The notes beneath the pieces were generated by a model. It saw nothing but the letters and a program-made list of their open reading frames with translations, did no database searches and had not been told where the DNA came from. The position numbers and the translations under genes were made by a program. Shown piece by piece: positions 7,845 through 16,754 of a stretch of 64,000 nt of DNA; within the stretch, counting starts at the first letter, position 1; every line of letters starts with the position of its first letter. The DNA comes from Paracoccus sp. N5 (GTDB taxonomy: Bacteria; Pseudomonadota; Alphaproteobacteria; Rhodobacterales; Rhodobacteraceae), in contig NZ_AQUO01000003.1 of assembly GCF_000371965.1 (NCBI RefSeq), positions 1-64,000 of the forward strand, in the 5' to 3' direction.

Positions 7845-9016
7845 AACGCTTGCGCCTGGGTTATCTGCCGCTGATCGACGCCGCGCCGCTGGTCATGGCC
7901 CGCGAGCTGGGCTTCGCCGCCGAGGAAGGGCTGACGCTGGAGTTGCAGGCCTTCGGCGCCTGGGCGCAGATCCGCGACATGCTGGGCGCCGGGCTGGTCG
8001 ATGCGGCGCATATGCTGGTGCCGATGCCGCTGGGCCAGGCGCTGGGGCTGGGTCCGGCGCTGCCGGCGATGGATCTGGTGATGTTCCTGTCGCATGGCGG
8101 CCAGGCCATCGCCGTCAACCGCGCGCTGGAAGCGCGGCTGCGCGACGCCGGCCATGATTTCGCCTTTCGCGACGCCGGCGCGGCGGGCCGCGCGCTGCGC
8201 GCCGTGGTGGCGGGCCGGCTGCGGGTCGGCGTCCCCTTCCCCTTCTCGACCCAGCTCGAGCTCACCAGCCTGTGGCTGAACGCCAGCGGCTTCGCCCCGA
8301 ATGCGGTCGAGCTCGTCACCCTGCCGCCGCCGATGATGGCCGATGCCATGGCCTCGGGCGAGGTCGATGCCTTCTGCGTGGGCGAGCCCTGGGCCAGCGT
8401 CGCCGCCTTGCGCGGGGTCGCGGCGCTGCTGCTGCCCGGCACCGCGATCTGGCGCGCGCCGCCGGAAAAGGGCCTGGTCCTGCGCCGCGATTTCGCCGAG
8501 ACCCGCCCCGACGAGACCGGCGCCCTGATGCGGGCGCTGTGGCGGGCCGGGCGCTGGCTGGACGCGCCCGAGCATCGCGGCACCGCCGCCGAGATCCTGT
8601 CGCGCGCCGAATATCTCGACCTGCCGCCGGTGCTGGCCGAGCGCGGGTTGACGGGCCGGCTGATGATCTCGGCCGCGGGCCATATGCGCGCGGCGCCGGA
8701 TTTCGTCGCCTTCCACGCCGGCGCGGCCAGCTTCCCGTGGAAAAGCATCGCCGCGCTGATCGCCGGCCGCATCGCCCGCCGCCACGGCCTGCCCGAGACG
8801 CCCGCGATGCTGACGGCCATGCGGCATTTCCGCACCGATCTGTATCGCCAGCACCTGCGCCCGGCCGGCGCGGCGCTGCCCGGCGCCTCGGCCCGGATCG
8901 AGGGCGCGCTGGTCGAGGACCGCGTGGTGCCGGCGGAAAAGGGCCAGATGATTCTGCGCGCCGACGGCTTCTTCGACGGCTTCACCTTCGAACCGCCGCT
9001 GCCGTCCCGGAACTGA
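7841..9016 (+). CDS. nasS: NasS, nitrate/nitrite sensor (NrtA/SsuA-like, no signal peptide)
   Basis: A 391-residue protein related to the NrtA periplasmic nitrate-binding proteins (LRLGYLPLIDAAPLVMARELGFAAEEGLTLEL; later VDAFCVGEPW). It starts directly with MKRLRLGY and has no signal peptide, as expected for the cytoplasmic sensor that sequesters NasT without nitrate and releases it when nitrate or nitrite binds. The ATG overlaps nasT by 4 bases. Its role is inferred from the family and from synteny with nasTSABGHC. Confidence 0.92.
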   Translation: MKRLRLGYLPLIDAAPLVMARELGFAAEEGLTLELQAFGAWAQIRDMLGAGLVDAAHMLVPMPLGQALGLGPALPAMDLVMFLSHGGQAIAVNRALEARLRDAGHDFAFRDAGAAGRALRAVVAGRLRVGVPFPFSTQLELTSLWLNASGFAPNAVELVTLPPPMMADAMASGEVDAFCVGEPWASVAALRGVAALLLPGTAIWRAPPEKGLVLRRDFAETRPDETGALMRALWRAGRWLDAPEHRGTAAEILSRAEYLDLPPVLAERGLTGRLMISAAGHMRAAPDFVAFHAGAASFPWKSIAALIAGRIARRHGLPETPAMLTAMRHFRTDLYRQHLRPAGAALPGASARIEGALVEDRVVPAEKGQMILRADGFFDGFTFEPPLPSRN

Positions 9017-9302
9017 CCGATTTGCAGGCACTCGCCGCCGCAGCCGCATGAAAATCATGCGCCGCAGCGCAGCGACCGCGAAATCCGGCCCGGACTCTAC
9101 CGCCGCGCTTGCATCGTCGCGGCACTCCGGCAATTCCTTGGACATGGCCCGGCGCAATGGCGCGCCACCGGCCCGCTCGCAACGATGCGGCAACCTTTCC
9201 GAAAGCGATCCGCTGCGGTTTGCCGTCTGTCCCACGGGACAGCATCTCTGCCTGCGCCGCTTTCCGACAGCCACTGACCCCAGTTTCGCCATCGGAGCAC
9301 CC
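9017..9302 (+). promoter_or_regulatory. nasA leader RNA with tandem ANTAR-type hexaloop hairpins
   Basis: This 286-base gap between nasS and nasA holds two adjacent hairpins with six-base loops. The first stem is GGCGC (9151-9155)/GCGCC (9162-9166) with loop AATGGC. The second is CGC (9178-9180)/GCG (9187-9189) plus a U-G pair, with loop AACGAT. Both loops have A at position 1 and G at position 4, the hallmark of the RNA bound by ANTAR proteins such as NasT. The 3' arm of the second hairpin overlaps CGGCAA (9188-9193), which can pair instead with TTGCCG (9220-9225). A further hairpin CTGTCC-CACG-GGACAG lies at 9227-9242. Upstream, CGCATGA-AAA-TCATGCG forms another hairpin. This fits leader antitermination; the exact terminator is not certain because no long U-tract follows. 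Confidence 0.72.
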
Positions 9303-10514
9303 ATGTCCGCCATGCCCCCGACCCATCCCGATTCCGGCCGCGCGCTTTGCCTGTCGACCGCGGCCTTTACCGTCTGTTTCGCGGTCTGGACGATCTTTTC
9401 CATCATCGGCATCCAGATCAAGCAGCAGCTCGCGCTGACCGAGACCCAGTTCGGCCTCTTGGTCGGCATCCCGATCCTCAGCGGCTCGCTGGTGCGGGTC
9501 GCGCTTGGCGTCGCCACCGACCGCATCGGCGGCCGCGCGGTCTATACGCTGACCATGCTGGCCGCCGCCGCCGCGACCTGGCTGCTCGGCTGGGCCGACA
9601 GCTATCCGCAGATGCTGCTGGCGGCGCTTGGCGTCGGCCTGGCCGGCGGCAGCTTCGCCGTCGGCGTGGCCTATGTCTCGCGCTTCTACGCGGCCGATCG
9701 GCAGGGCACCGCGCTGGGGATCTTCGGCGTGGGCAATGTCGGCGCCGCCGTGACCAAGTTCGCGGCCCCCTTCGTCATGCTGGCCTGGGGCTGGCAGGCG
9801 ACGGCGCAGATCTGGGCCGCGGCGCTGGCGCTGACCGCGATCCTGTTCTGGGTCTTTTCCAGGGACGACCCGCTGACCGCGGCCCGGCGCCAGGGCAGCC
9901 TGCCCCTGCGCAGCCTGCGCGCCGAGTTCGCGCCGCTGAAGAGCCTGCAGGTCTGGCGCTTCGCGGCCTATTACTTCTTCAGCTTCGGCGCCTTCGTCGC
10001 GCTGGCGCTGTGGCTGCCGCATTACCTGATCGGCGTCTATGGCTTCGACATCCGCACCGCCGGCATGGTCGGCGCGGCCTATTCCATCCCGGCCTCGGTG
10101 TTTCGCGCTTATGGCGGGCACCTGTCGGACCGGATCGGGGCGCGGCGGGTGATGTATGCGACCTTCGCCGTCTCGCTGGCCGCGACCGCGATCCTGACGC
10201 TGCTGCCCGGCCTGACGGTCGCCGGCTTCCTGGTCACGATCTTCACGCTGGGCTTCTTCATGAGCCTGGGCAAGGCCGCCGTCTACAAGCACATCCCCAG
10301 CTATTACCCCGGCAATGTCGGCGCCGTCGGCGGGCTCGTCGGCATGATCGGCGGCTTGGGCGGCTTTGCCCTGCCGCTGCTCTTCGGCTGGCTCAAGGAC
10401 CAGACCGGGCTGTGGTCCAGCTGCTTTGCCGTGCTGTTCCTGCTGGTCGCGGCCTGCCTTCTGTGGATGCACGCCTCGATCCGCCGCCTGCAACCCGCCC
10501 TGCAAACCGCCTGA
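9303..10514 (+). CDS. nasA: NasA, MFS nitrate/nitrite transporter
   Basis: A 403-residue major facilitator protein of the nitrate/nitrite porter family, with about 12 hydrophobic segments beginning at LSTAAFTVCFAVWTIFSIIG. The conserved glycine-rich signature is seen as LGVGLAGGSFAVGVAYVSRFY. It imports nitrate (and probably nitrite) for the cytoplasmic reductases encoded downstream. The start at 9303 has GGAG 6 bases upstream. It is the first gene after the NasT-responsive leader, so nasABGHC expression should depend on antitermination. Confidence 0.92.
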   Translation: MSAMPPTHPDSGRALCLSTAAFTVCFAVWTIFSIIGIQIKQQLALTETQFGLLVGIPILSGSLVRVALGVATDRIGGRAVYTLTMLAAAAATWLLGWADSYPQMLLAALGVGLAGGSFAVGVAYVSRFYAADRQGTALGIFGVGNVGAAVTKFAAPFVMLAWGWQATAQIWAAALALTAILFWVFSRDDPLTAARRQGSLPLRSLRAEFAPLKSLQVWRFAAYYFFSFGAFVALALWLPHYLIGVYGFDIRTAGMVGAAYSIPASVFRAYGGHLSDRIGARRVMYATFAVSLAATAILTLLPGLTVAGFLVTIFTLGFFMSLGKAAVYKHIPSYYPGNVGAVGGLVGMIGGLGGFALPLLFGWLKDQTGLWSSCFAVLFLLVAACLLWMHASIRRLQPALQTA

Positions 10515-10522
10515 GGTCCGCC

Positions 10523-12949
10523 ATGAAGAAGAAACTCGTCATCATCGGTGCCGGCATGGCCTCGGGCCGGATGCTGGAACAGCTTTTCGACGCCGCGCCC
10601 GATGCCTGGGACGTGACCCTGTTCAACGCCGAGCCGCGCGGCAATTACAACCGGCTGATGCTGTCGCCGGTGCTGTCGGGCGAAAAGACCTATGAACAGA
10701 TCGTCACCCACGATGCCGACTGGTATGCCGCGCATGGCGTCACCTGCCGCTTCGGCGAGCCGGTGGTCCGCATCGACCGCGCGGGGCGCGTGGTGCATTC
10801 CAACCGCTCCAGCGCCGAATATGACGCGCTGGTCATCGCCACCGGCTCGGCGCCCTTCATCATCCCGGTGCCCGGCAAGGACCTGCCCGGCGTCGTCGCC
10901 TATCGCGACCTCGAGGACACGCAGGCGATGATGGCGACCGAAGGCAAGGACGCCGTGGTGATCGGCGGCGGCCTTCTGGGCCTCGAGGCGGCGGCGGGGA
11001 TGGCGGCGCGGGGCGCCCGCGTCACCGTCATCCACCTGATGGGCCACCTGATGGAGCGCCAGCTTGATCCCGCCGCCGGCTACCTGCTGCAACGCGACCT
11101 GGAAAAGCGCGGCATCACCGTGCATTGCAAGGGCGCGACCAAGGCGATCCTGGGCCACGACCGCGCCGAGGCGGTGCTCTTGGAGGACGGCACCGTCTAT
11201 CCCGCCGATCTGGTCTGCATGGCCGTCGGCATCCGCCCCGAGACGCGGCTGGCCAATGACGCGCATCTGGAGGTCGAGCGCGGCATCGTCGTCGACGACG
11301 CCATGCGCACCAGCGACCCGCATGTCTTCGCGCTTGGCGAATGCGTCGAGCATCGCGGCCAGCTTTTCGGCCTGGTCGCGCCGCTTTACGACCAGGCCAA
11401 GGTGCTGGCCCGCACGCTGATGGACGAGGCGGCGGTCTTCGCCCCGGTCCAGACCGCGACCAAGCTGAAGGTCACCGGCTGCGACCTGTTCAGCGCCGGC
11501 GATTTCGCCGAAGCCGAGGGCCGCGAGGATATCGTGTTCCGCGACCCCGGCCGCGGCATCTACAAGCGGCTGGTCCTGGAAAACGACCGCATCGCCGGCG
11601 TGGTCATGTATGGCGACACCGCCGACGGCAGCTGGTTCTACGGGCTGATGAAGGACGGCACCGACGTGTCCGGGATGCGCGACACGCTGATCTTCGGCCC
11701 GGCCTTCCAGGGGGGGCCCAGCCTGGACCCTATGGCGGCCGTTGCAGCCTTGCCGCCTGAGGCGGAGATCTGCGGCTGCAACGGCGTCTGCAAAGGCACC
11801 ATCATGGCCGCCGCGCAGGGCGGCGCCCATACGCTCGATGCGATGCGAAGCTGCACCAAGGCCAGCGCCTCCTGCGGCACCTGCACCGGGCTCGTGCAGC
11901 AGGTCATGGCGCTGGCGCTTGGCGGCGCGGTGGCCGAGACCCCGGCCGGCCTGTGCAAATGCACCGACCACAGCCACGAGGACGTGCGCCGCCTGATCCG
12001 CAGCATGGGGCTGAAGTCGATCCCCGCCGTGATGCAGGAACTGGGCTGGAAGACCGTGGGCGGCTGCCATTCCTGCCGCCCGGCGCTGAACTATTACCTG
12101 CTGGCGGAATGGCCCCTCGAATACCGCGACGACCGCCAGTCGCGCTTCGTCAACGAAAGGAACCACGCCAATATCCAGAAGGACGGCACCTATTCCGTGG
12201 TGCCGCGCATGTGGGGCGGCGTGACCACGCCGGCCGAGCTGCGTGCCATCGCCGACGCGGCCGAGAAATACAACGTCCCCATGGTCAAGGTCACCGGCGG
12301 CCAGCGCATCGACCTCTTGGGCGTGCGCAAGGAGGACCTGCCGCATATGTGGAACGACCTGAACGCGGCGGGCATGGTCTCGGGCGCCGCCTATTCCAAG
12401 GGGCTGCGCACGGTCAAGACCTGCGTCGGCAAGGAATTCTGTCGCGTCGGCACGCAGGATTCGACCGGCCTCGGCATCAAGCTGGAAAAGCGGATGTGGG
12501 GGTCCTGGACGCCGCACAAGCTGAAGCTGGGCGTCTCGGGCTGCCCGCGCAACTGCGCCGAGGCGACCTGCAAGGACATCGGCGTGGTCTGCGTCGACTC
12601 GGGCTACAACATCTCGATCGGCGGCGCCGCCGGGATGGAGGTCAAGGAGACCGTCGCCCTGGCCTCGACCCCCTCCGAGGACGAGGCGATCGCGATCATC
12701 CTGGCCGTGACCCAGCTTTACCGCGAAAACGCGCGCTATCTCGACCGGCTCTGGAAATGGATGGACAAGGTCGGGCTGGACTGGATCAAGGCGCAGATCG
12801 ACGACCCGGCCACCCGCGCCGCCCTGGTCGAGCGCTTCGAGATCAGCCAGTCGGTCTATCGCCGCGATCCCTGGGCCGAGCTTTCCACCCCGACCGAGAC
12901 GCCCCGCTGGGCGCCCCTTGCCGACCTGACGCTGGAGGCTGCGGAATGA
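10523..12949 (+). CDS. nasB: NasB, assimilatory NAD(P)H nitrite reductase, large subunit
   Basis: An 808-residue enzyme that reduces nitrite to ammonium. Residues 1-390 form a FAD/NAD(P)H oxidoreductase (VIIGAGMASGRML; VVIGGGLLGLEAA). BFD-type [2Fe-2S] segments follow at about 410-520 (CGCNGVCKG, CGTC; then CKC and CHSC). The C-terminal 280 residues are the sirohaem/[4Fe-4S] catalytic half with TCVGKEFC and CPRNCAEATC providing the four cluster cysteines. The start at 10523 lies 8 bases after nasA. The stop overlaps nasG by ATGA. Confidence 0.94.
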   Translation: MKKKLVIIGAGMASGRMLEQLFDAAPDAWDVTLFNAEPRGNYNRLMLSPVLSGEKTYEQIVTHDADWYAAHGVTCRFGEPVVRIDRAGRVVHSNRSSAEYDALVIATGSAPFIIPVPGKDLPGVVAYRDLEDTQAMMATEGKDAVVIGGGLLGLEAAAGMAARGARVTVIHLMGHLMERQLDPAAGYLLQRDLEKRGITVHCKGATKAILGHDRAEAVLLEDGTVYPADLVCMAVGIRPETRLANDAHLEVERGIVVDDAMRTSDPHVFALGECVEHRGQLFGLVAPLYDQAKVLARTLMDEAAVFAPVQTATKLKVTGCDLFSAGDFAEAEGREDIVFRDPGRGIYKRLVLENDRIAGVVMYGDTADGSWFYGLMKDGTDVSGMRDTLIFGPAFQGGPSLDPMAAVAALPPEAEICGCNGVCKGTIMAAAQGGAHTLDAMRSCTKASASCGTCTGLVQQVMALALGGAVAETPAGLCKCTDHSHEDVRRLIRSMGLKSIPAVMQELGWKTVGGCHSCRPALNYYLLAEWPLEYRDDRQSRFVNERNHANIQKDGTYSVVPRMWGGVTTPAELRAIADAAEKYNVPMVKVTGGQRIDLLGVRKEDLPHMWNDLNAAGMVSGAAYSKGLRTVKTCVGKEFCRVGTQDSTGLGIKLEKRMWGSWTPHKLKLGVSGCPRNCAEATCKDIGVVCVDSGYNISIGGAAGMEVKETVALASTPSEDEAIAIILAVTQLYRENARYLDRLWKWMDKVGLDWIKAQIDDPATRAALVERFEISQSVYRRDPWAELSTPTETPRWAPLADLTLEAAE

Positions 12950-13281
12950 CCATCTTCGTCGACATCGGATCGCTGGACGACATTCCGCGCCAGGGCGCGC
13001 GGCTGGTCAGGACCGCGCAGGGCTGCGTCGCGGTGTTCCGCACCGCGGACGACCGGGTCTTCGCGCTGGACGACCGCTGCCCGCACAAGGGCGGCCCGCT
13101 GTCCGAGGGCATCGTGCACGGCACCTCGGTCACCTGCCCGCTGCACAACTGGGTCTTCGACCTGAACACCGGCGCCGCGCAGGGCGCCGACGAGGGCCGG
13201 GTCCGCACCCATCCCGTCCGCGTCGACCAGGGCCGCGTCCTGATCGACGCCAGCCTGATCCGTTCCCGCAACGCCGCCTGA
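12946..13281 (+). CDS. nasG: NasG, Rieske-type small subunit of nitrite reductase
   Basis: A 111-residue NirD-like ferredoxin with a complete Rieske motif: CPH (CxH) and CPLH (CxxH) separated by 16 residues, so the [2Fe-2S] cluster should be present. In Paracoccus the NasG ferredoxin is proposed to pass electrons from NasB to the nitrate reductase NasC as well as to sirohaem. It is coupled to nasB through an ATGA overlap and followed after 11 bases by nasH. Confidence 0.92.
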   Translation: MTIFVDIGSLDDIPRQGARLVRTAQGCVAVFRTADDRVFALDDRCPHKGGPLSEGIVHGTSVTCPLHNWVFDLNTGAAQGADEGRVRTHPVRVDQGRVLIDASLIRSRNAA

Positions 13282-13292
13282 GGAGCCAGCCC

Positions 13293-14150
13293 ATGTCCTA
13301 TGTTCCCCCCGCCGATTTCGCGAAGAAGATGATCGACGCCGGCGAGGCCAAGGTCTTCATGTCCGCGCGCGACACGCTGATCCGCGCCTATATGGCCGGC
13401 GCCATCCTGGCGCTGTCGGCCGCCTTCGCCGTGACCGTGACCGTCAACACCGGCGAGCCGCTGCTGGGCGCGCTGCTGTTCCCGGTCGGCTTCTGCATGC
13501 TCTACCTGCTGGGCTTCGACCTGCTCACCGGCGTCTTCACCCTGGTGCCGCTGGCGCTGATCGACCGGCGGTGCGGCGTCACCCTGCGCGGCATGCTGCG
13601 CAACTGGGGGCTGGTCTTTGCCGGCAATTTCGCCGGCGCCTTCACCGTGGCGCTGTTCATGGCGATCATCGTCACCTTCGGCTGGTCCGAGGCCCCGAAC
13701 GCCGTCGGCGAAAAGATCGGCCATATCGGCGAGGGCCGCACGCTTGGCTATGCCGCCCATGGCGCGGCCGGGATGCTGACGCTGTTCGTGCGCGCGGTCA
13801 TGTGCAACTGGATGGTCTCGACCGGCGTGGTGGCGGCGATGATGTCCACCAGCGTCTCGGGCAAGATCATGGCGATGTGGATGCCGATCCTGCTGTTCTT
13901 CTACATGGGATTCGAACATTCCATCGTGAACATGTTCCTGTTCCCGGCCGGGCTGCTGTTGGGCGGCAATTTCACCATCGCCGATTACATGATCTGGAAC
14001 GAGATCCCGACCGTCATCGGCAACATGGTCGGCGGCATCACCTTCGTCGGAGGGGTGATCTATGCCACGCATCACAAGACCCGGCCCGAGCTGGACCGCG
14101 CGCCGACCCACCAGCCGGCGCCGCAGGCGCCCGCCGTCGCGGCCGAGTGA
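13293..14150 (+). CDS. nasH: NasH, formate/nitrite transporter family protein
   Basis: A 285-residue FNT-family channel with about six transmembrane helices and the family pattern FAGNFAGA followed by a membrane region containing KIMAMWMPILLFFYMGFEHSIVNMF. It probably carries nitrite (in or out), balancing nitrite made by NasC. The N-terminal PADFAKKMIDAGEAKVFMSARDTLIRAYMAGAI matches the family. The last 30 residues are proline/alanine-rich and probably disordered. The start follows GAGGAG by a short spacer. Confidence 0.92.
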   Translation: MSYVPPADFAKKMIDAGEAKVFMSARDTLIRAYMAGAILALSAAFAVTVTVNTGEPLLGALLFPVGFCMLYLLGFDLLTGVFTLVPLALIDRRCGVTLRGMLRNWGLVFAGNFAGAFTVALFMAIIVTFGWSEAPNAVGEKIGHIGEGRTLGYAAHGAAGMLTLFVRAVMCNWMVSTGVVAAMMSTSVSGKIMAMWMPILLFFYMGFEHSIVNMFLFPAGLLLGGNFTIADYMIWNEIPTVIGNMVGGITFVGGVIYATHHKTRPELDRAPTHQPAPQAPAVAAE

Positions 14151-14154
14151 CGCC

Positions 14155-16752
14155 ATGAACATGGCAGCGCCCCGCCCCGCCATCCGCACCACCTGCGCCT
14201 ATTGCGGCGTCGGCTGCGGCGTGCTGGCGACGCCGGACGGGCTCGGGGGTCTCGGCATCGCCGGCGACCCCGAGCATCCGGCGAATTTCGGCCGGCTCTG
14301 CGTCAAGGGCGCCGCGCTTGGCGAGACCGTGGCGCTGGACGGCCGGTTGCTGGCGCCGCGCATCCACGGGCGCGAGGCCGGCTGGGACGCGGCGCTGGAC
14401 CTGGTCGCGCGCCGCTTTTCCGACACCATCGCCGCGCATGGCCCGGATTCGGTGGCGATGTATGTCTCGGGGCAACTGCTGACCGAGGATTACTATGTCG
14501 CGAACAAGCTGATGAAGGGCTTCATCGGCAGCGCCAATATCGACACGAACTCGCGGCTCTGCATGGCCTCCTCGGTCGCGGGCCACAGGCGGGCCTTCGG
14601 CAGCGACACCGTGCCCGGGCTCTACGAGGATCTGGAACAGGCCGATACGGTGGTGCTGGTCGGCTCGAACCTGGCCTGGTGCCATCCGGTGCTGTTCCAG
14701 CGGCTGGCGGCGGCGCGCGCGGCGCGGGGCACGCGGGTCGTCGTCATCGACCCGCGCCGCACCGCCACCTGCGACATCGCCGACCTGCATCTTGCCATCG
14801 CGCCGGGCGCGGATGCGGCGCTGTTCAACCTGCTGCTGGCGGACATCGACCGGCGCGGCCTGGTCTCGCAGGCGCCGCAGGGCCTGGCCGAGGCCCTGGC
14901 GGCCGCCCGCGCCACCACCCCCGCCGCCACCGGCCTGCCGCACAGCGCCCTGCAACGCTTCCTCGACCTGTGGTGCGGTTCGGACAAGGTCGTCACCGTC
15001 TATTCCCAGGGCATCAACCAGTCCGACTCGGGCACCGACAAGGTGAATGCGATCCTGAACTGCCACCTTGCCACCGGCCGCATCGGCCGCCCCGGCATGG
15101 GTCCGTTCAGCGTCACCGGCCAGCCCAACGCCATGGGCGGGCGCGAGGTCGGCGGGCTCGCGAACATGCTGGCCTGCCACCTCGCGCTGGAAAACCCCGC
15201 GCATCGCGCCGCGGTGCAGAGCTTCTGGGCCGCCCCGCGCATGGCCGAGAAGCCGGGCCTCAAGGCCGTGGACCTGTTCCGCGCCGTCGAGGCCGGGCGC
15301 ATCAAGGCGCTGTGGATCATCTGCACCAACCCCGCCGTCACCATGCCCGAGGCGGACCGCGTGGCCCGCGCCATCGCCGGCTGCGACTTCACCGTGGTCT
15401 CGGACCTGTTCGCGACCACCGACACGGCGCGGCTGGCGCATGTGCTGCTGCCCGCCACCGGCTGGGGCGAAAAGGACGGCACGGTGACGAATTCCGAACG
15501 CCGCATCAGCCGCCAGCGCCGCGCCCTGCCCGCGCCGGGCCAGGCCCGCGACGACTGGCGCATCCTGGCCGATGTGGCGGCGCGCATGGGCTGGGGCGCG
15601 GCTTTCGCCTGGCAGGGCCCGGCCGAGGTCTTTGCCGAACATGCCGCGCTTTCGGGCGTGGCGGGGGCTCTGGGCAGCGATTTCGACATCTCGGACCATG
15701 CCGGCATCACGCCCGACGGCTATGAGACGATGCAGCCCTTCCTCTGGCCGCAATCGGCGCGGAAACGCGGCGGCCGCTTCTTCGGCGACGGGCGCTTCCA
15801 CCACCCGGACGGCCGGGCGCGCATGGTCGCCGTGACCCCCGCCCTGCCCGCCCCGGACCCCGCGCATCCCTTTCGCCTGAACACCGGCCGGGTGCGCGAC
15901 CATTGGCACACGATGACCCGCAGCGGCCGCGCGCCGCGGCTGTCGCGCCACCTGGCCGAGCCCTTTCTGGAGCTGCACCCGCAGGACGCCGCCCGCCTGG
16001 GCCTGGAACCCGCCACCCTGGCCGAGATCGCCAATCCGCTGGGCCGCGCCATCCTGCGCGTGCTGGTGACCGACCGCGTGGCGCCCGGCCATCCCTTCGC
16101 GCCGATGCACTGGACGGGCCAGACCGCGCCCTCGGGCCGCGTCGATGCGCTGGTGCCGGGGCTGGCCGACCCGATCTCGGGCCAGCCGGCGCTGAAATCC
16201 GCCGCGGTCGCGATCCGGCCGTTCCCGGCGGCCTGGTACGGCTTCGCCGTCTCGACCCGCGCCATGACGCCCGATTGCGACTATTGGGCCAGCGCCACCC
16301 TGCCCGGCGGCTTCCAGGCCGAGCTGGCCGGGACCGCGCCGCCCGAGGACTGGGCGCAAGCCGCGCAGCGCCTGTTCGGGCTGGACGACCCGCCGCAGGT
16401 CCTGCGCGACGACCGGCGCGGCATCCTGCGGCTGGCCTTCGCGCGGCGCGGAAGGGTGCAGGCGGCGCTGTTCGTGGCGCCCGGCCCCGTCGCCCTGTCG
16501 CGCAGCCACCTGGCCGCGGCGCTCGGCAACCCCTGCGAGCCCGGCCTGTTGGCCGGCCGGCCCGGCGGCGACCGCCCCGACGGGGGCGCCGTGGTCTGCG
16601 CCTGCCTGGGCGTCGGCGTGAACACCATCCTCGACGGCATCAGCCGCGGTCTCGCCTCGGTCGAGGCCATCGGCGAGGCCCTGGGCGCCGGCACCAGCTG
16701 CGGCTCGTGCCGGCCCGAGCTGCGCGCGCTGCTGGCGCGCCAGCCCGCCTGA
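14155..16752 (+). CDS. nasC: NasC, assimilatory nitrate reductase catalytic subunit
   Basis: An 865-residue molybdopterin enzyme of the NasA/NapA family that reduces nitrate to nitrite in the cytoplasm; there is no Tat signal. The N-terminal [4Fe-4S] motif is CAYCGVGCGV with a fourth cysteine at RLCVKG. The molybdenum-binding core spans about 50-680. A C-terminal BFD-like [2Fe-2S] domain (VVCACLGVGVNTIL... GTSCGSCRPEL) is the feature that distinguishes NasC-type enzymes. The start is the ATG at 14155, 4 bases after nasH; another ATG is at 14161. It is the last gene of the nas operon and converges on the sugar-transporter operon with only 2 bases between stops. Confidence 0.94.
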   Translation: MNMAAPRPAIRTTCAYCGVGCGVLATPDGLGGLGIAGDPEHPANFGRLCVKGAALGETVALDGRLLAPRIHGREAGWDAALDLVARRFSDTIAAHGPDSVAMYVSGQLLTEDYYVANKLMKGFIGSANIDTNSRLCMASSVAGHRRAFGSDTVPGLYEDLEQADTVVLVGSNLAWCHPVLFQRLAAARAARGTRVVVIDPRRTATCDIADLHLAIAPGADAALFNLLLADIDRRGLVSQAPQGLAEALAAARATTPAATGLPHSALQRFLDLWCGSDKVVTVYSQGINQSDSGTDKVNAILNCHLATGRIGRPGMGPFSVTGQPNAMGGREVGGLANMLACHLALENPAHRAAVQSFWAAPRMAEKPGLKAVDLFRAVEAGRIKALWIICTNPAVTMPEADRVARAIAGCDFTVVSDLFATTDTARLAHVLLPATGWGEKDGTVTNSERRISRQRRALPAPGQARDDWRILADVAARMGWGAAFAWQGPAEVFAEHAALSGVAGALGSDFDISDHAGITPDGYETMQPFLWPQSARKRGGRFFGDGRFHHPDGRARMVAVTPALPAPDPAHPFRLNTGRVRDHWHTMTRSGRAPRLSRHLAEPFLELHPQDAARLGLEPATLAEIANPLGRAILRVLVTDRVAPGHPFAPMHWTGQTAPSGRVDALVPGLADPISGQPALKSAAVAIRPFPAAWYGFAVSTRAMTPDCDYWASATLPGGFQAELAGTAPPEDWAQAAQRLFGLDDPPQVLRDDRRGILRLAFARRGRVQAALFVAPGPVALSRSHLAAALGNPCEPGLLAGRPGGDRPDGGAVVCACLGVGVNTILDGISRGLASVEAIGEALGAGTSCGSCRPELRALLARQPA

Positions 16753-16754
16753 GA

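Noticed and set aside
7748..9526. Very long antisense open frames opposite nas, ure, lig and receptor genes
   Set aside because: They are mirror images of high-GC coding sequence, with no independent start signals or domain content.
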